NCBI RefSeq assembly: GCF_900101265.1
Contig: NZ_FMZS01000012.1
Location: 124,001 to 188,000 of the forward strand
Source: Massilia sp. PDC64
GTDB taxonomy: Bacteria > Pseudomonadota > Gammaproteobacteria > Burkholderiales > Burkholderiaceae_D
DNA length: 64,000 nt
Direction: 5' to 3'
Shown: one piece after another, positions 33,454 through 41,544 of the stretch
Layout of the letters: each line of letters starts with the position of its first letter
How positions within the stretch are numbered: the stretch's first letter is position 1
The notes under the pieces: generated by a model
Databases searched by the model: none
Told to the model about the DNA's origin: nothing
Seen by the model: only the letters and a program-made list of their open reading frames with translations
Made by a program: the position numbers and the translations under genes

Positions 33454-34266
33454 ATGTCCATTGGCCTCATCATCATCGGCGACGAGATCCTGTCCGGGAA
33501 GCGCCGCGACCAGCACCTGCCCAAGGTGATCGAGCTCCTGCGCGAGCGCGGCCTGCGCCTGGCCTGGGCCGAGATCGTGGGCGACGAACCGGCACGCATC
33601 ACGGCCCTGCTGCGGCGTACGTTCGCGGGTTCCGACATCGTGTTTTCCTGCGGCGGCATCGGCGCCACGCCGGACGACCACACGCGCCAGTGCGCGGCGG
33701 CGGCGCTCGGCGTGCCGCTCGAACTGCATCCGCAAGGGCGTACGCTGATCGAGGAGCGCATCCGGGAGACGGCGGGACCGGATGCCGACATGAACGCGCC
33801 GGAAAACCTGCAGCGCTTCAGGATGGCGGAATTCCCCGCGGGGGCGAGCCTGATCCCGAATCCGTACAACCGCATCCCCGGCTTCACGGTGGCGCAGCAC
33901 CATTTCGTGCCCGGCTTTCCCGTGATGGCGTGGCCGATGATCGCGTGGGTGCTCGATACGCTGTACGCCGACCGTTTCCACCGCGAGGCGCACGCCGAGA
34001 AGGCATTGCTGGTGTACGAGCAGGCGGAAGCCGTGCTCACGCCGCTGATGGAAGCGCTGGAAGCGCGCTATCCCGGCGTGCGCGTGTTCAGCCTGCCCAG
34101 CGTGGGCGATGCCCAGACGCGGCGCCATATCGAATTGGGGGTGAAAGGCGAGCCCGGCCAGGTCGAAGCGGCCTGGACCGACATGTGTGTGGAGCTCGAA
34201 AAAATGGGGGCCGAAATGCAGCCGCTGAGGCAACCGTTGCGGGCCGTGGACAGCCATTCGAACTGA
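33454..34266 (+). CDS. MoCF/CinA-type molybdopterin-binding domain protein
   Basis: 270 residues. MSIGLIIIGDEILSGKRRDQH and FSCGGIGATPDDHTRQ are signatures of the MogA/MoeA/CinA molybdopterin-binding fold. It is the stand-alone betaproteobacterial type without the CinA C-terminal amidase domain. AAGGAGG lies upstream of the ATG at 33454; earlier in-frame ATGs lack homology. It could act in nucleotide or molybdopterin chemistry; the role is unproven. There is no Moco operon next to it. Confidence 0.9.
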   Translation: MSIGLIIIGDEILSGKRRDQHLPKVIELLRERGLRLAWAEIVGDEPARITALLRRTFAGSDIVFSCGGIGATPDDHTRQCAAAALGVPLELHPQGRTLIEERIRETAGPDADMNAPENLQRFRMAEFPAGASLIPNPYNRIPGFTVAQHHFVPGFPVMAWPMIAWVLDTLYADRFHREAHAEKALLVYEQAEAVLTPLMEALEARYPGVRVFSLPSVGDAQTRRHIELGVKGEPGQVEAAWTDMCVELEKMGAEMQPLRQPLRAVDSHSN

Positions 34267-34494
34267 GCCGTTGTTTTTTTGCGAAAATATCAGGACGACG
34301 TCAAAAAACTGCGTGAGCGGTTCCTGCATGTCACATTGATGTGGTGGAATGATGTCTGTGAGCAGGGGCGATCCGGAGTGAGGTCGCCGCAGCTTTGTGA
34401 ACTTTTACGACCTGGATCACTCGAACCGACCAGCAGCAGGATGGCGAGCAGGTTGACGGGATTTGCAGGCGTGTTTCAAACCGGTTGAGCCATC

Positions 34495-37400
34495 ATGGAT
34501 AGTATTCGCCGTCAACGACGGCCCCGTTTCTTCTCCCGCGCGCTGCGCCGCATCCTTGGCCAGGCTGCGCCGGGCCAGCCTGCATTGGCCGGCATTCCCG
34601 CCGTGGCTGCCGAGCAGGATCTCCCTGTCCGCAATATGCCGTCGCGCGTGGAGCCCAGCCTGGACTCCAGCCTCGAGCCCGCCGTCGACACCGGCGGGTC
34701 CGGGCCGGATACGCCGCCCGAGCCGCAGCCGGCGCCGCCCAAGCGCCGCTGGCGCAAGGTCAAGCGCACGTTCCTCGTCCTGCTGCTGCTCGCCGTCGCG
34801 GGCGCGGCCGGCCTGGCCGTGTACGAGAGTCGCACGTCGGCGCTCGAAGCGCACTTCTTCGCCGGCCTGACCAAGAAGCTCAACTACCGCATGGCCAAAG
34901 GCCCGAGCGACGCGATCCGCTTCCCGCAGGCCAGCCCGTACGACGAGCGCCTCGGCTACTCCAACCTGCCGAACTACCTGGCCAAGCTCAAGACGCGCGA
35001 CTACGTCGTCGTCGAACAGGCGCGCATGTCGCCCAAGATGCTGGAACTGGCCGACATGGGCCTGTTCGCCACGTACCACGAAAAGACGCGCGCCGGCCTC
35101 GACATTCTCGACTACAGCGGCGAGCCGCTGTTCTCGGCCCGCTTCCCCGAGCGCCTGTACGACAAGTTCGACGCCGCGCCGCAGCTGCTCGTGAAGAGCC
35201 TGCTGTTCATCGAGAACCGCGAACTGCTCGACACGACGTACCCGAAGCGCAACCCGGCCGTCGAATGGGACCGTTTCTCGAAAGCCGTGTTCGACAAGAC
35301 GATCCATTCCATCGGCCTGGGCGGCGGCGGCCGCGTCGCCGGCGGCAGCACGCTCGCCACGCAGATCGAAAAATACCGTCACTCGCCGGAAGGCCGCACG
35401 GCCTCGCTGGGCGACAAGCTGCGCCAGATGGCGTCGGCCACGCTGCGTTCCTACCTGGACGGCGAGAACACGACCAAGACCCGGCGCCGCATCGTGCTCG
35501 AATACCTGAACACCGTGCCGCTGTCGGCCAAGCTGGGCTACGGCGAGGTGAACGGCATCGGCGACGGCATGTGGGTCTGGTACGGGCGCGATTTCGCGGA
35601 AGTGAACCGCATCCTGTCCAGCAACCAGGTGACGCCCGAATTTGCGCTCGTGTACAAGGAAGCGCTGTCGCTGATGATCGCGCAGCGCCGCCCCGCGTAC
35701 TACCTGGGCGCCGGCGAGAAGGACCTCGAGATCCTCACGAACTCGCACCTGCGCGTGCTGGCGCAGGCAGGCGTGATCTCGCCCGCGCTGCGCGACGCGG
35801 CCATCGCCACCGTGCTGCATCCGGCCCTCGGTTCCGGCGTGGCGCCGCCGCCCGCGAACACGTTCGTCACGCGCAAGGCGGCGAACGCCGTGCGCAACCA
35901 CCTCGCGAACCTGCTGGGCGACTCGCGCCTGTACAACCTCGACCGCCTCGACCTGTCGGTCGTGACGACGCTGAATTCGGACGCGCAGAAAGCCGTGACG
36001 GCGACCTTGCGCAAGCTGACCGACAACGAAGCGGCCGCGGAAGCGGGCCTCACGGGCAAGGGCATGCTGGGCAACGGCGATCCGTCCAAGGTCGTGTACA
36101 GCTTCACGCTGATGGAGCGGGGCGACAAGGTCAACTACCTGCGCGTGCAGACCGACAACTACGACCAGCCGCTCGACATCAACGAAGGCGCCAAGCTGGA
36201 CCTCGGTTCGACCGCGAAGCTGCGCACCCTGACGACCTACCTCGACATCGTCGACCAGCTGCACCAGCGCTACGAGCCGATGTCGAAAGCGGAACTGGCC
36301 CAGGTCAAGATCGATCCGAAGGACCGGCTGACGCAATGGGCCGTCGAATACTTCCAGACCTTGCCTGAAGGCGCCGACCGCGGCCTCGTGCCGATGCTGG
36401 GCGCCGCGATGGAGCGCAAGTACTCCGGCAACCCGGGCGAAGCATTCTTCACCGGTGGCGGCGTGCACGTCTTCGGCAACTTCAGCAAGCTGGACGACAG
36501 CCGCATCCTCACCGTGCAGCAGGCGCTGCAGAACTCGACGAACCTCGTGTTCGTGCGCCTGATGCGCGACATCGTGCGCTACTACATGTTCCAGCTGCCC
36601 GGTTCGTCCGCGCAACTGCTGGCCGACGCCGACGATCCGCGCCGCGCCGAGTACCTGTCGCGCTTCGCCGACCGCGAAGGCAAGGATTTCCTCGCCCGCT
36701 TCTGGAACAAGTACCGCGGCAAGAGCTGGGAAGAGGTGCAGACGGCGCTGATGCAGGGTGTGCGCATCAAGGCATCGAAGATCGCCGCCGTGCATCGCAC
36801 GATCTACCCGGACGCCTCGGTCGCCGAGTTCGGCAAGTTCCTGCACACGTACCTGCCGGCGGACGCCGAGGTCGACGACGAGCGCATCGCCAAGATGTAC
36901 GACCAGTACGCCGTCGCGAACATGTCGCTGGCCGACCGCGGCTACGTCGCCTCCGTGCACCCGCTCGAATTGTGGCTCGTGGGCTACCTGCGCACGCATC
37001 CGAAGGCGGGCTGGGACGAAGTCGTCGGCGCGTCGACGAAGGAACGCCAGGAAGTCTATTCGTGGCTGTTCAAGACGCACCGCAAGCATGCCCAGGACAA
37101 GCGCATCGCCGGCCTGATCGAGGTGGAAGCCTTCCTCAAGATCCACGCGCAGTGGAAGAAGATGGGCTATCCGTTCGACTCGCTCGTGCCGTCGTACGCG
37201 ACAACGCTGGGCGCGTCGGCCGACCGCCCGATCGCGCTGGCCGAACTGATGGGCATCCTCGTCAACGGCGGCGTGCGCAAGCCCACGCAGCGCATCGATT
37301 CGCTGCACTTCGCCAAGGACACGCCGTACGAGACCCTCGTCAAGCGCGGCAACGCGGAGAAGGGCGAGCAGGTGCTGAACCCGGACGTGGCGCGCGCCGT

Positions 37401-38208
37401 CGTCAACGCCATCCGCGGCGTCGTGCAGGAAGGCACCGCGAAGCGCGCCAAGACGGCGTTCGTCAAGGACGACGGCAGCGTGATCGCGCTGGGCGGCAAG
37501 ACGGGTACCGGCGACCAGCGCTTCGACGTCTACGGCGCGGGCCACCGCCTGATCGAATCGCGCTACGTGAACCGTTCGGCGACGTTCGTGTTCAACATCG
37601 GCGAGCGCTTCTTCGGCAGCATGACGGCGTACGTCCACGGCCCGGATTCCGCGCACTACGACTTCACCAGCGCGCTGCCCGTGCAGCTGCTCGTGAAACT
37701 GGCGCCGAGCCTGATGCCGATGATCCAGCACCAGGACACCGTCACCATCCCGGGCCTGCACGTCGAACGTGCCGCGCCGGCGCCGGCGGGTCCGGCGGAT
37801 GCCGTCGCGCGCGACACCGAGCAGCCCGTACCGGCCGATGCCGCGCCGGTCGAGGCGCCGGCCGTCGAGGAACCGGCCGCGAAGCCGGCCGCCAGGGCGG
37901 TGGACAAGCCGGTCGCGAAGCCGGCCGAGAAAGCGGCCGATAAGCCGGCCGATAAGCCGGTCGAAAAGCCGGCCGCCAAGGTCGCCGACAAACCGGCCGA
38001 CAAACCGGCCGACAAGCCCGCGGTCAAGAAGCCGGCCGCGGACACGGCCGGCGATCATCCGAAGGCCGTGAGCGTCCGCAAGGCCGACGCGGACGTCCCG
38101 CCGAAACCGGCGCCGCACAAGCCGGCCGCCAAGCGCGACGCCGATCCGGAGGCGCCGCCCCCGAAGGCACGTCCGAAGCCTCCCGCCGTGGAAGAAGTGC
38201 TGCAGTGA
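34495..38208 (+). CDS. Class A penicillin-binding protein (GT51 plus transpeptidase) with insertion and KPA-rich tail
   Basis: 1237 residues. Cytoplasmic N-terminus of about 90 residues, then a membrane helix (FLVLLLLAVAGAAGLAVY). The GT51 glycosyltransferase region holds Glu 240 in FIENREL and GGSTLATQIEKY. The transpeptidase motifs are STAK (Ser 572), STN (681-683) and KTGTG (1002-1006). The STN-KTG distance of about 320 residues is far longer than in ordinary PBPs, so a domain of about 200 residues is inserted. Residues about 1130-1235 are Lys/Pro/Ala repeats. The protein is periplasmic and inner-membrane anchored, and would polymerise and cross-link peptidoglycan. The TAXI-type gene follows 10 bases later. 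Glycosyltransferase motifs are divergent, so that activity is less sure. Confidence 0.85.
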   Translation: MDSIRRQRRPRFFSRALRRILGQAAPGQPALAGIPAVAAEQDLPVRNMPSRVEPSLDSSLEPAVDTGGSGPDTPPEPQPAPPKRRWRKVKRTFLVLLLLAVAGAAGLAVYESRTSALEAHFFAGLTKKLNYRMAKGPSDAIRFPQASPYDERLGYSNLPNYLAKLKTRDYVVVEQARMSPKMLELADMGLFATYHEKTRAGLDILDYSGEPLFSARFPERLYDKFDAAPQLLVKSLLFIENRELLDTTYPKRNPAVEWDRFSKAVFDKTIHSIGLGGGGRVAGGSTLATQIEKYRHSPEGRTASLGDKLRQMASATLRSYLDGENTTKTRRRIVLEYLNTVPLSAKLGYGEVNGIGDGMWVWYGRDFAEVNRILSSNQVTPEFALVYKEALSLMIAQRRPAYYLGAGEKDLEILTNSHLRVLAQAGVISPALRDAAIATVLHPALGSGVAPPPANTFVTRKAANAVRNHLANLLGDSRLYNLDRLDLSVVTTLNSDAQKAVTATLRKLTDNEAAAEAGLTGKGMLGNGDPSKVVYSFTLMERGDKVNYLRVQTDNYDQPLDINEGAKLDLGSTAKLRTLTTYLDIVDQLHQRYEPMSKAELAQVKIDPKDRLTQWAVEYFQTLPEGADRGLVPMLGAAMERKYSGNPGEAFFTGGGVHVFGNFSKLDDSRILTVQQALQNSTNLVFVRLMRDIVRYYMFQLPGSSAQLLADADDPRRAEYLSRFADREGKDFLARFWNKYRGKSWEEVQTALMQGVRIKASKIAAVHRTIYPDASVAEFGKFLHTYLPADAEVDDERIAKMYDQYAVANMSLADRGYVASVHPLELWLVGYLRTHPKAGWDEVVGASTKERQEVYSWLFKTHRKHAQDKRIAGLIEVEAFLKIHAQWKKMGYPFDSLVPSYATTLGASADRPIALAELMGILVNGGVRKPTQRIDSLHFAKDTPYETLVKRGNAEKGEQVLNPDVARAVVNAIRGVVQEGTAKRAKTAFVKDDGSVIALGGKTGTGDQRFDVYGAGHRLIESRYVNRSATFVFNIGERFFGSMTAYVHGPDSAHYDFTSALPVQLLVKLAPSLMPMIQHQDTVTIPGLHVERAAPAPAGPADAVARDTEQPVPADAAPVEAPAVEEPAAKPAARAVDKPVAKPAEKAADKPADKPVEKPAAKVADKPADKPADKPAVKKPAADTAGDHPKAVSVRKADADVPPKPAPHKPAAKRDADPEAPPPKARPKPPAVEEVLQ
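37882..38040 (+). repeat. Degenerate 12-base coding repeats (Lys-Pro-Ala-Asp/Glu)
   Basis: The 3' part of the PBP gene carries many near copies of GCCGACAAACCG-like units coding for KPAD/KPAE/KPVA. Copies near 37985-38015 are almost identical, a region likely to vary in copy number between strains. Confidence 0.7.
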
Positions 38209-38218
38209 GAAGGGCCGC

Positions 38219-39577
38219 ATGAAGCGGCTCCCGCTGCGTAAATTCAGTCTCGTCTCGTTGCGCGACCTGCTGGTGGCGGTCGCGCCGACGGCCGTGCTCG
38301 TGCTGGCCGCGTGCATCGTCGCGTACATCGTCGTCGACCCGGCACCGCCGCGCCACGTGATCCTCGCGACGGGGCAGGAAAACAGCGCGTACGAGGAATT
38401 CGGCCGCAAGTACGCCGCCATCCTCGCCCGCGACGGCATCAAGGTCGATCCGCAGCGCTCGCTGGGATCGGAAGACAACCTGCAGCGCCTCATCGACGGC
38501 AAGGCCGACATCGCGTTCGTGCAGAGCGGGTCGACGAGCGAGGTGCAGGCCGAGCGGCGCGGCCTCGTGTCGCTGGGCAGCCTGTTCACGGAACCCGTCT
38601 GGCTGTTCCTGCGCGAGCGCGACGCGCACGGCCGCAAGCGCGACATGGACAGCATCGTGCAGCTGAAAGGCCTGCGCATCAACCTGGGACCGGAAGGGAC
38701 GGGCGTGCCGAAGCTGTTCCGCCAGATCCTGGCCGTGAACGGCCTGGAGCCGCGCCAATTGAAGATTTCCGCGCTCGAGAATACGCCCGCCACGGTCGAG
38801 TTGCTGGCGGGGCGCATCGACGGTCTCGTGTTCAGCTCGGCGCCGGAAGCGCCGCTGATCCAGATGCTGTTGCAGACGCCGGGCATCCGCCTGTTCAATT
38901 TCCGCCAGGCGGAGGCGTACACGCGCCGGCTGCCGTTCCTCACGCACGTCGTGCTGCCGCGCGGGATTGTCGATCTCGGGCGCGACATCCCGGCCCAGGA
39001 TTTCCATTTGATCGCGCCCACGGCCACGCTGGTCGCGCGCGAAGACCTGCATCCCGCGCTGATCGATTTGTTCGTCAAGGCGGCCACGGAGATCCACGGC
39101 GGGACGGGCTGGTTCCAGCAGCAGGGGCAATTCCCGTCGCCGCGCTACACGGAGATTCCCGTGGCGCGCGAAGCGGCGAAATACTACCGCGACGGTCCGC
39201 CGTTCCTGCAGCGCTACCTGTCGTTCTGGCTGGCGAACCTGTTCGACCGGCTGTGGGTCGTCGTCGTGGCGCTGGCGGCGCTGATCATTCCGCTGTCGAA
39301 GATCGTGCCGCCGCTGTACGTGTGGCGCATCCGGTCGCGCGTGTACCGCTGGTACGGCCAGCTGCGCGCCGTCGAGCAGGCGCTGGAAAATGCGAAGGAC
39401 GAACACCGCGACGAGGCGCGCGCAGAGCTGCTGCGCCGCCTCGACGACATCGAGCAGCGCGTTAACCACATCTCGATCCCGCTCGCGTACGCGGATGCGT
39501 TATATGGCCTGCGCAGCCACATCAACTTCGTGCGCCAGCGCGTGCGGGTCACGCTGGCGCCGAAAAACACCGCGTAA
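38219..39577 (+). CDS. Membrane-anchored TAXI-type TRAP solute-binding protein
   Basis: 452 residues. An N-terminal membrane helix (VAVAPTAVLVLAACIVAYIVV) leads to a periplasmic TAXI-family binding domain (ILATGQENSAYEEFGRKYAAIL; ADIAFVQSGSTSE; LKGLRINLGPEGTG). A second membrane helix follows (LWVVVVALAALIIPLSKIV, about 345-363), then a cytoplasmic coiled coil. TAXI proteins normally feed DctM-type permeases, but none is nearby. The extra C-terminal helix and coiled coil suggest a sensor or scaffold role instead. It lies 10 bases after the PBP gene, in the same operon. Confidence 0.85.
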   Translation: MKRLPLRKFSLVSLRDLLVAVAPTAVLVLAACIVAYIVVDPAPPRHVILATGQENSAYEEFGRKYAAILARDGIKVDPQRSLGSEDNLQRLIDGKADIAFVQSGSTSEVQAERRGLVSLGSLFTEPVWLFLRERDAHGRKRDMDSIVQLKGLRINLGPEGTGVPKLFRQILAVNGLEPRQLKISALENTPATVELLAGRIDGLVFSSAPEAPLIQMLLQTPGIRLFNFRQAEAYTRRLPFLTHVVLPRGIVDLGRDIPAQDFHLIAPTATLVAREDLHPALIDLFVKAATEIHGGTGWFQQQGQFPSPRYTEIPVAREAAKYYRDGPPFLQRYLSFWLANLFDRLWVVVVALAALIIPLSKIVPPLYVWRIRSRVYRWYGQLRAVEQALENAKDEHRDEARAELLRRLDDIEQRVNHISIPLAYADALYGLRSHINFVRQRVRVTLAPKNTA

Positions 39578-40669
39578 TTACTGCGGCAGGACGATCTTCA
39601 CGACGGCATTGCCCGACGTCGCGTACACGTTGCCGCTGCCGTCGACCGCGATGCCGCGCAGCTGCGCGAAGCTGCCGGGCAGCTTGCCGGTCCTGAGCGT
39701 CGTGGAATTGGCCGTGCCGGCCGGCGTCGCGACGGTGCCGCCCGGCGTCGTGATCTTGCGGATCGTGTTGTTGATGGCGTCGGCGCCGTACAGGTTGCCG
39801 TTCTTGTCGATGGCGAGGGCGATCAGTTGCTGGAAGCGGGCCGTCGACGCGTTGCCGTCCGCATTGCCGGCCTGGTTGCGCGCGCCGACGAACGGGGTCA
39901 GGCTGGTGGCACCGGACGTCGCACGGCTGAGCGTCCGGGTCAGGTCGGCGACATACGCCGTGCCTTCCGGATCGACCACCACGCCGCGCGGCACCAGCAC
40001 GCCCGTGCCGTAGATGGGCGCGACGGCGCCGGTTTCCAGCGTCGTGGTGCGGCCGGGATTCGAGATCGCAATGCGGCGCGTGTCGACGCCCGACGTGACG
40101 TACAGATTGCCGTTGTTGTCGGCCGCGATCCCGGCCGGCGTGTTCTGTACGTCCATGCCGAAGTTGCCGTACGAAAGCCGGGTCACGGTGGTGACGGTGC
40201 CGTCCGCGGTGACCTTGCGGATCGTCGTCCCGTCCAGGACGTACAGGTCGCCGCTGCCGTCGATCGTGAGGGCCGTCGGTTGCGTGAAGCGGGCCCGGTT
40301 GCCCTTGCCATCGGCCGTGCCGCTTGCGCCCGCGAGGCCGGCGAACAGGGTGACCGTGCCATCCGGCGCGATCTTGCGGATCGTCAGGTTGCCCTCGTCG
40401 GCCACGTAGACATTGCCGCTCGTGTCGACGGCCAGGCCGCGCGGCGTGTTGAAGCGCGCAGCCGTGCCTTTCTTGTCCACCGTGCCGCCGGTGACGGGAT
40501 CGCCGGCCAGGATGCTGATGCCGGTGCTCGTGCCGCCACCGTTATCGCCGTCGCTGCCATCGTCCGTCTCGCGCTTCGGGCCGCCGGGGCCGCATGCGCA
40601 CAGCAGCGCCGCGACGCCCGCGCACAGGAGGCGCACGCGCAGGCGGGCGGGGGGCGATTCGGTTCTCAT
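39578..40669 (-). CDS. NHL-repeat lipoprotein
   Basis: 363 residues. Lipobox-like LLCAGVAALLCAC, then a Gly/Asp-rich linker (DDGSDGDNGGG). About six NHL repeats follow (FNTPRGLAVDTSGNVYVAD, FTQPTALTIDGSGDLYVLD, GIAADNNGNLYVTS, ALAIDKNGNLYGAD, RGIAVDGSGNVYATS), each with TIRKIT-type strands. It is an exported beta-propeller of unknown ligand. Its stop abuts the stop of the convergent TAXI gene. GGAGA lies upstream of the ATG. Confidence 0.88.
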   Translation of the reverse strand: MRTESPPARLRVRLLCAGVAALLCACGPGGPKRETDDGSDGDNGGGTSTGISILAGDPVTGGTVDKKGTAARFNTPRGLAVDTSGNVYVADEGNLTIRKIAPDGTVTLFAGLAGASGTADGKGNRARFTQPTALTIDGSGDLYVLDGTTIRKVTADGTVTTVTRLSYGNFGMDVQNTPAGIAADNNGNLYVTSGVDTRRIAISNPGRTTTLETGAVAPIYGTGVLVPRGVVVDPEGTAYVADLTRTLSRATSGATSLTPFVGARNQAGNADGNASTARFQQLIALAIDKNGNLYGADAINNTIRKITTPGGTVATPAGTANSTTLRTGKLPGSFAQLRGIAVDGSGNVYATSGNAVVKIVLPQ

Positions 40670-40770
40670 GATCTTGTCTCCAGGTCAGCAGTGAGCCCGC
40701 ATGCTAGCACGCGCGCACCGTGGCGAATCTCTGCGATTGTCACGGTGCGACCGGGAGAGGTGCGAAAAGT

Positions 40771-41229
40771 TCAGGCGCCGATCCAGGGCAGGCCGGCCTT
40801 GCACCAGCCGCCGACCGTCTTGCGGTGGCCCTCCTGATCGCGGTCGCCTTCGAAGCCCTCCAGGATGTCGAACGCATTTTTATAACCCAGTTCCGTGGCG
40901 GTGCGCGCCGCGTGGCGCGAGCGCACCCCGGAGCGGCACAGGAACAGCACGATGTCGTCCGGGGCGGCCACGTTCTGCAACTGGGTCGCGAAATCCGGGT
41001 TCGGTGCACCACCGGGGTACAGCGTCCATTGCACGGCGCCGTGCTGGGTTTCCGGGACCGCGGGGCGGCCGACCCAGTCGCGCTCCGCATTCGTGCGTAC
41101 GTCGACCAGTTTGACTTTACTGTCCGATTGCAGGAGTTCGAACGCTTCCTGGGGCGTGACGGCGCCCGCGTACGGCTGGCCGGGCGCGCGGGCCCGGGCG
41201 GTGGCGAGGATCTCGTCGGTCTTGGTCAT
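40771..41229 (-). CDS. Rhodanese-domain sulfurtransferase
   Basis: 152 residues, one rhodanese domain. VTPQEAFELLQSDSKVKLVDVRTNAERDW covers the N-terminal part, and the active-site loop is CRSGVRS with Cys 98. The C-terminus KTVGGWCKAGLPWIG is typical of the betaproteobacterial single-domain group. GGGA lies upstream of the ATG at 41229; longer starts run into the glnA control region. It is a cytoplasmic persulfide carrier by family, divergent from glnA. Confidence 0.93.
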   Translation of the reverse strand: MTKTDEILATARARAPGQPYAGAVTPQEAFELLQSDSKVKLVDVRTNAERDWVGRPAVPETQHGAVQWTLYPGGAPNPDFATQLQNVAAPDDIVLFLCRSGVRSRHAARTATELGYKNAFDILEGFEGDRDQEGHRKTVGGWCKAGLPWIGA

Positions 41230-41305
41230 GTCATTGTCCCTGTAGGCTGGTTGCGCACCGTTGCGGATCGTTGCTAAGCTGGACCTCGCACTTTTGGTGC
41301 ATCGC

Positions 41306-41349
41306 GCATCAGTTTGGTGCATACTCGGCAAATTGCACTTGTTTGGTGC
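41306..41349 (+). promoter_or_regulatory. NtrC-like enhancer sites upstream of glnA
   Basis: TGCACTTGTTTGGTGC (41334-41349) fits the GCAC-N7-GTGC NtrC consensus. GCATCAGTTTGGTGCA (41306-41321) is a second copy with one weaker half, and a third GGTGCA half-site lies at 41296-41301. They are about 140-175 bases upstream of the predicted sigma54 start, normal for enhancers. Confidence 0.75.
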
Positions 41350-41459
41350 GTATGGATGAGTTTGCGCCAATAGCGTGCACGCTTAAGGTGTCATTGATTT
41401 TAAGGGGCAAATTGAGCGGCCTCAAAATATTCATTATTTGTTTGCTCATGGAAAAATGC

Positions 41460-41474
41460 TGGCATAATTTCTGC
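41460..41474 (+). promoter_or_regulatory. Sigma54 promoter of glnA
   Basis: TGGCATAATTTCTGC has GG and GC 12 bases apart, the -24/-12 geometry of RpoN promoters (consensus TGGCAC-N5-TTGC). Predicted start is near 41486, giving a leader of about 59 bases. Confidence 0.85.
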
Positions 41475-41544
41475 TTAGAAGGTTATGCGCCTGTCGAATG
41501 CTTGGTTGGCATCGACACCCCTTTTTGACTTAGGAGATATTGGA

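Noticed and set aside
34267..34494. A possible 69-codon gene between the MoCF and PBP genes
   Set aside because: No ribosome-binding site, no recognisable composition and overlap with the PBP upstream region; treated as intergenic.
37882..38040. Possible CRISPR or non-coding tandem repeat
   Set aside because: The repeats stay in frame, have no spacers and encode the Lys-Pro-Ala tail of the PBP.
34417..39087. A 1556-codon open frame on the minus strand opposite the PBP and TAXI genes
   Set aside because: It is antisense to a gene with clear PBP motifs. Its product is dominated by Arg, His, Val and Ala as expected from the complement of GC3-rich codons, with no domain, and it spans two unrelated genes.
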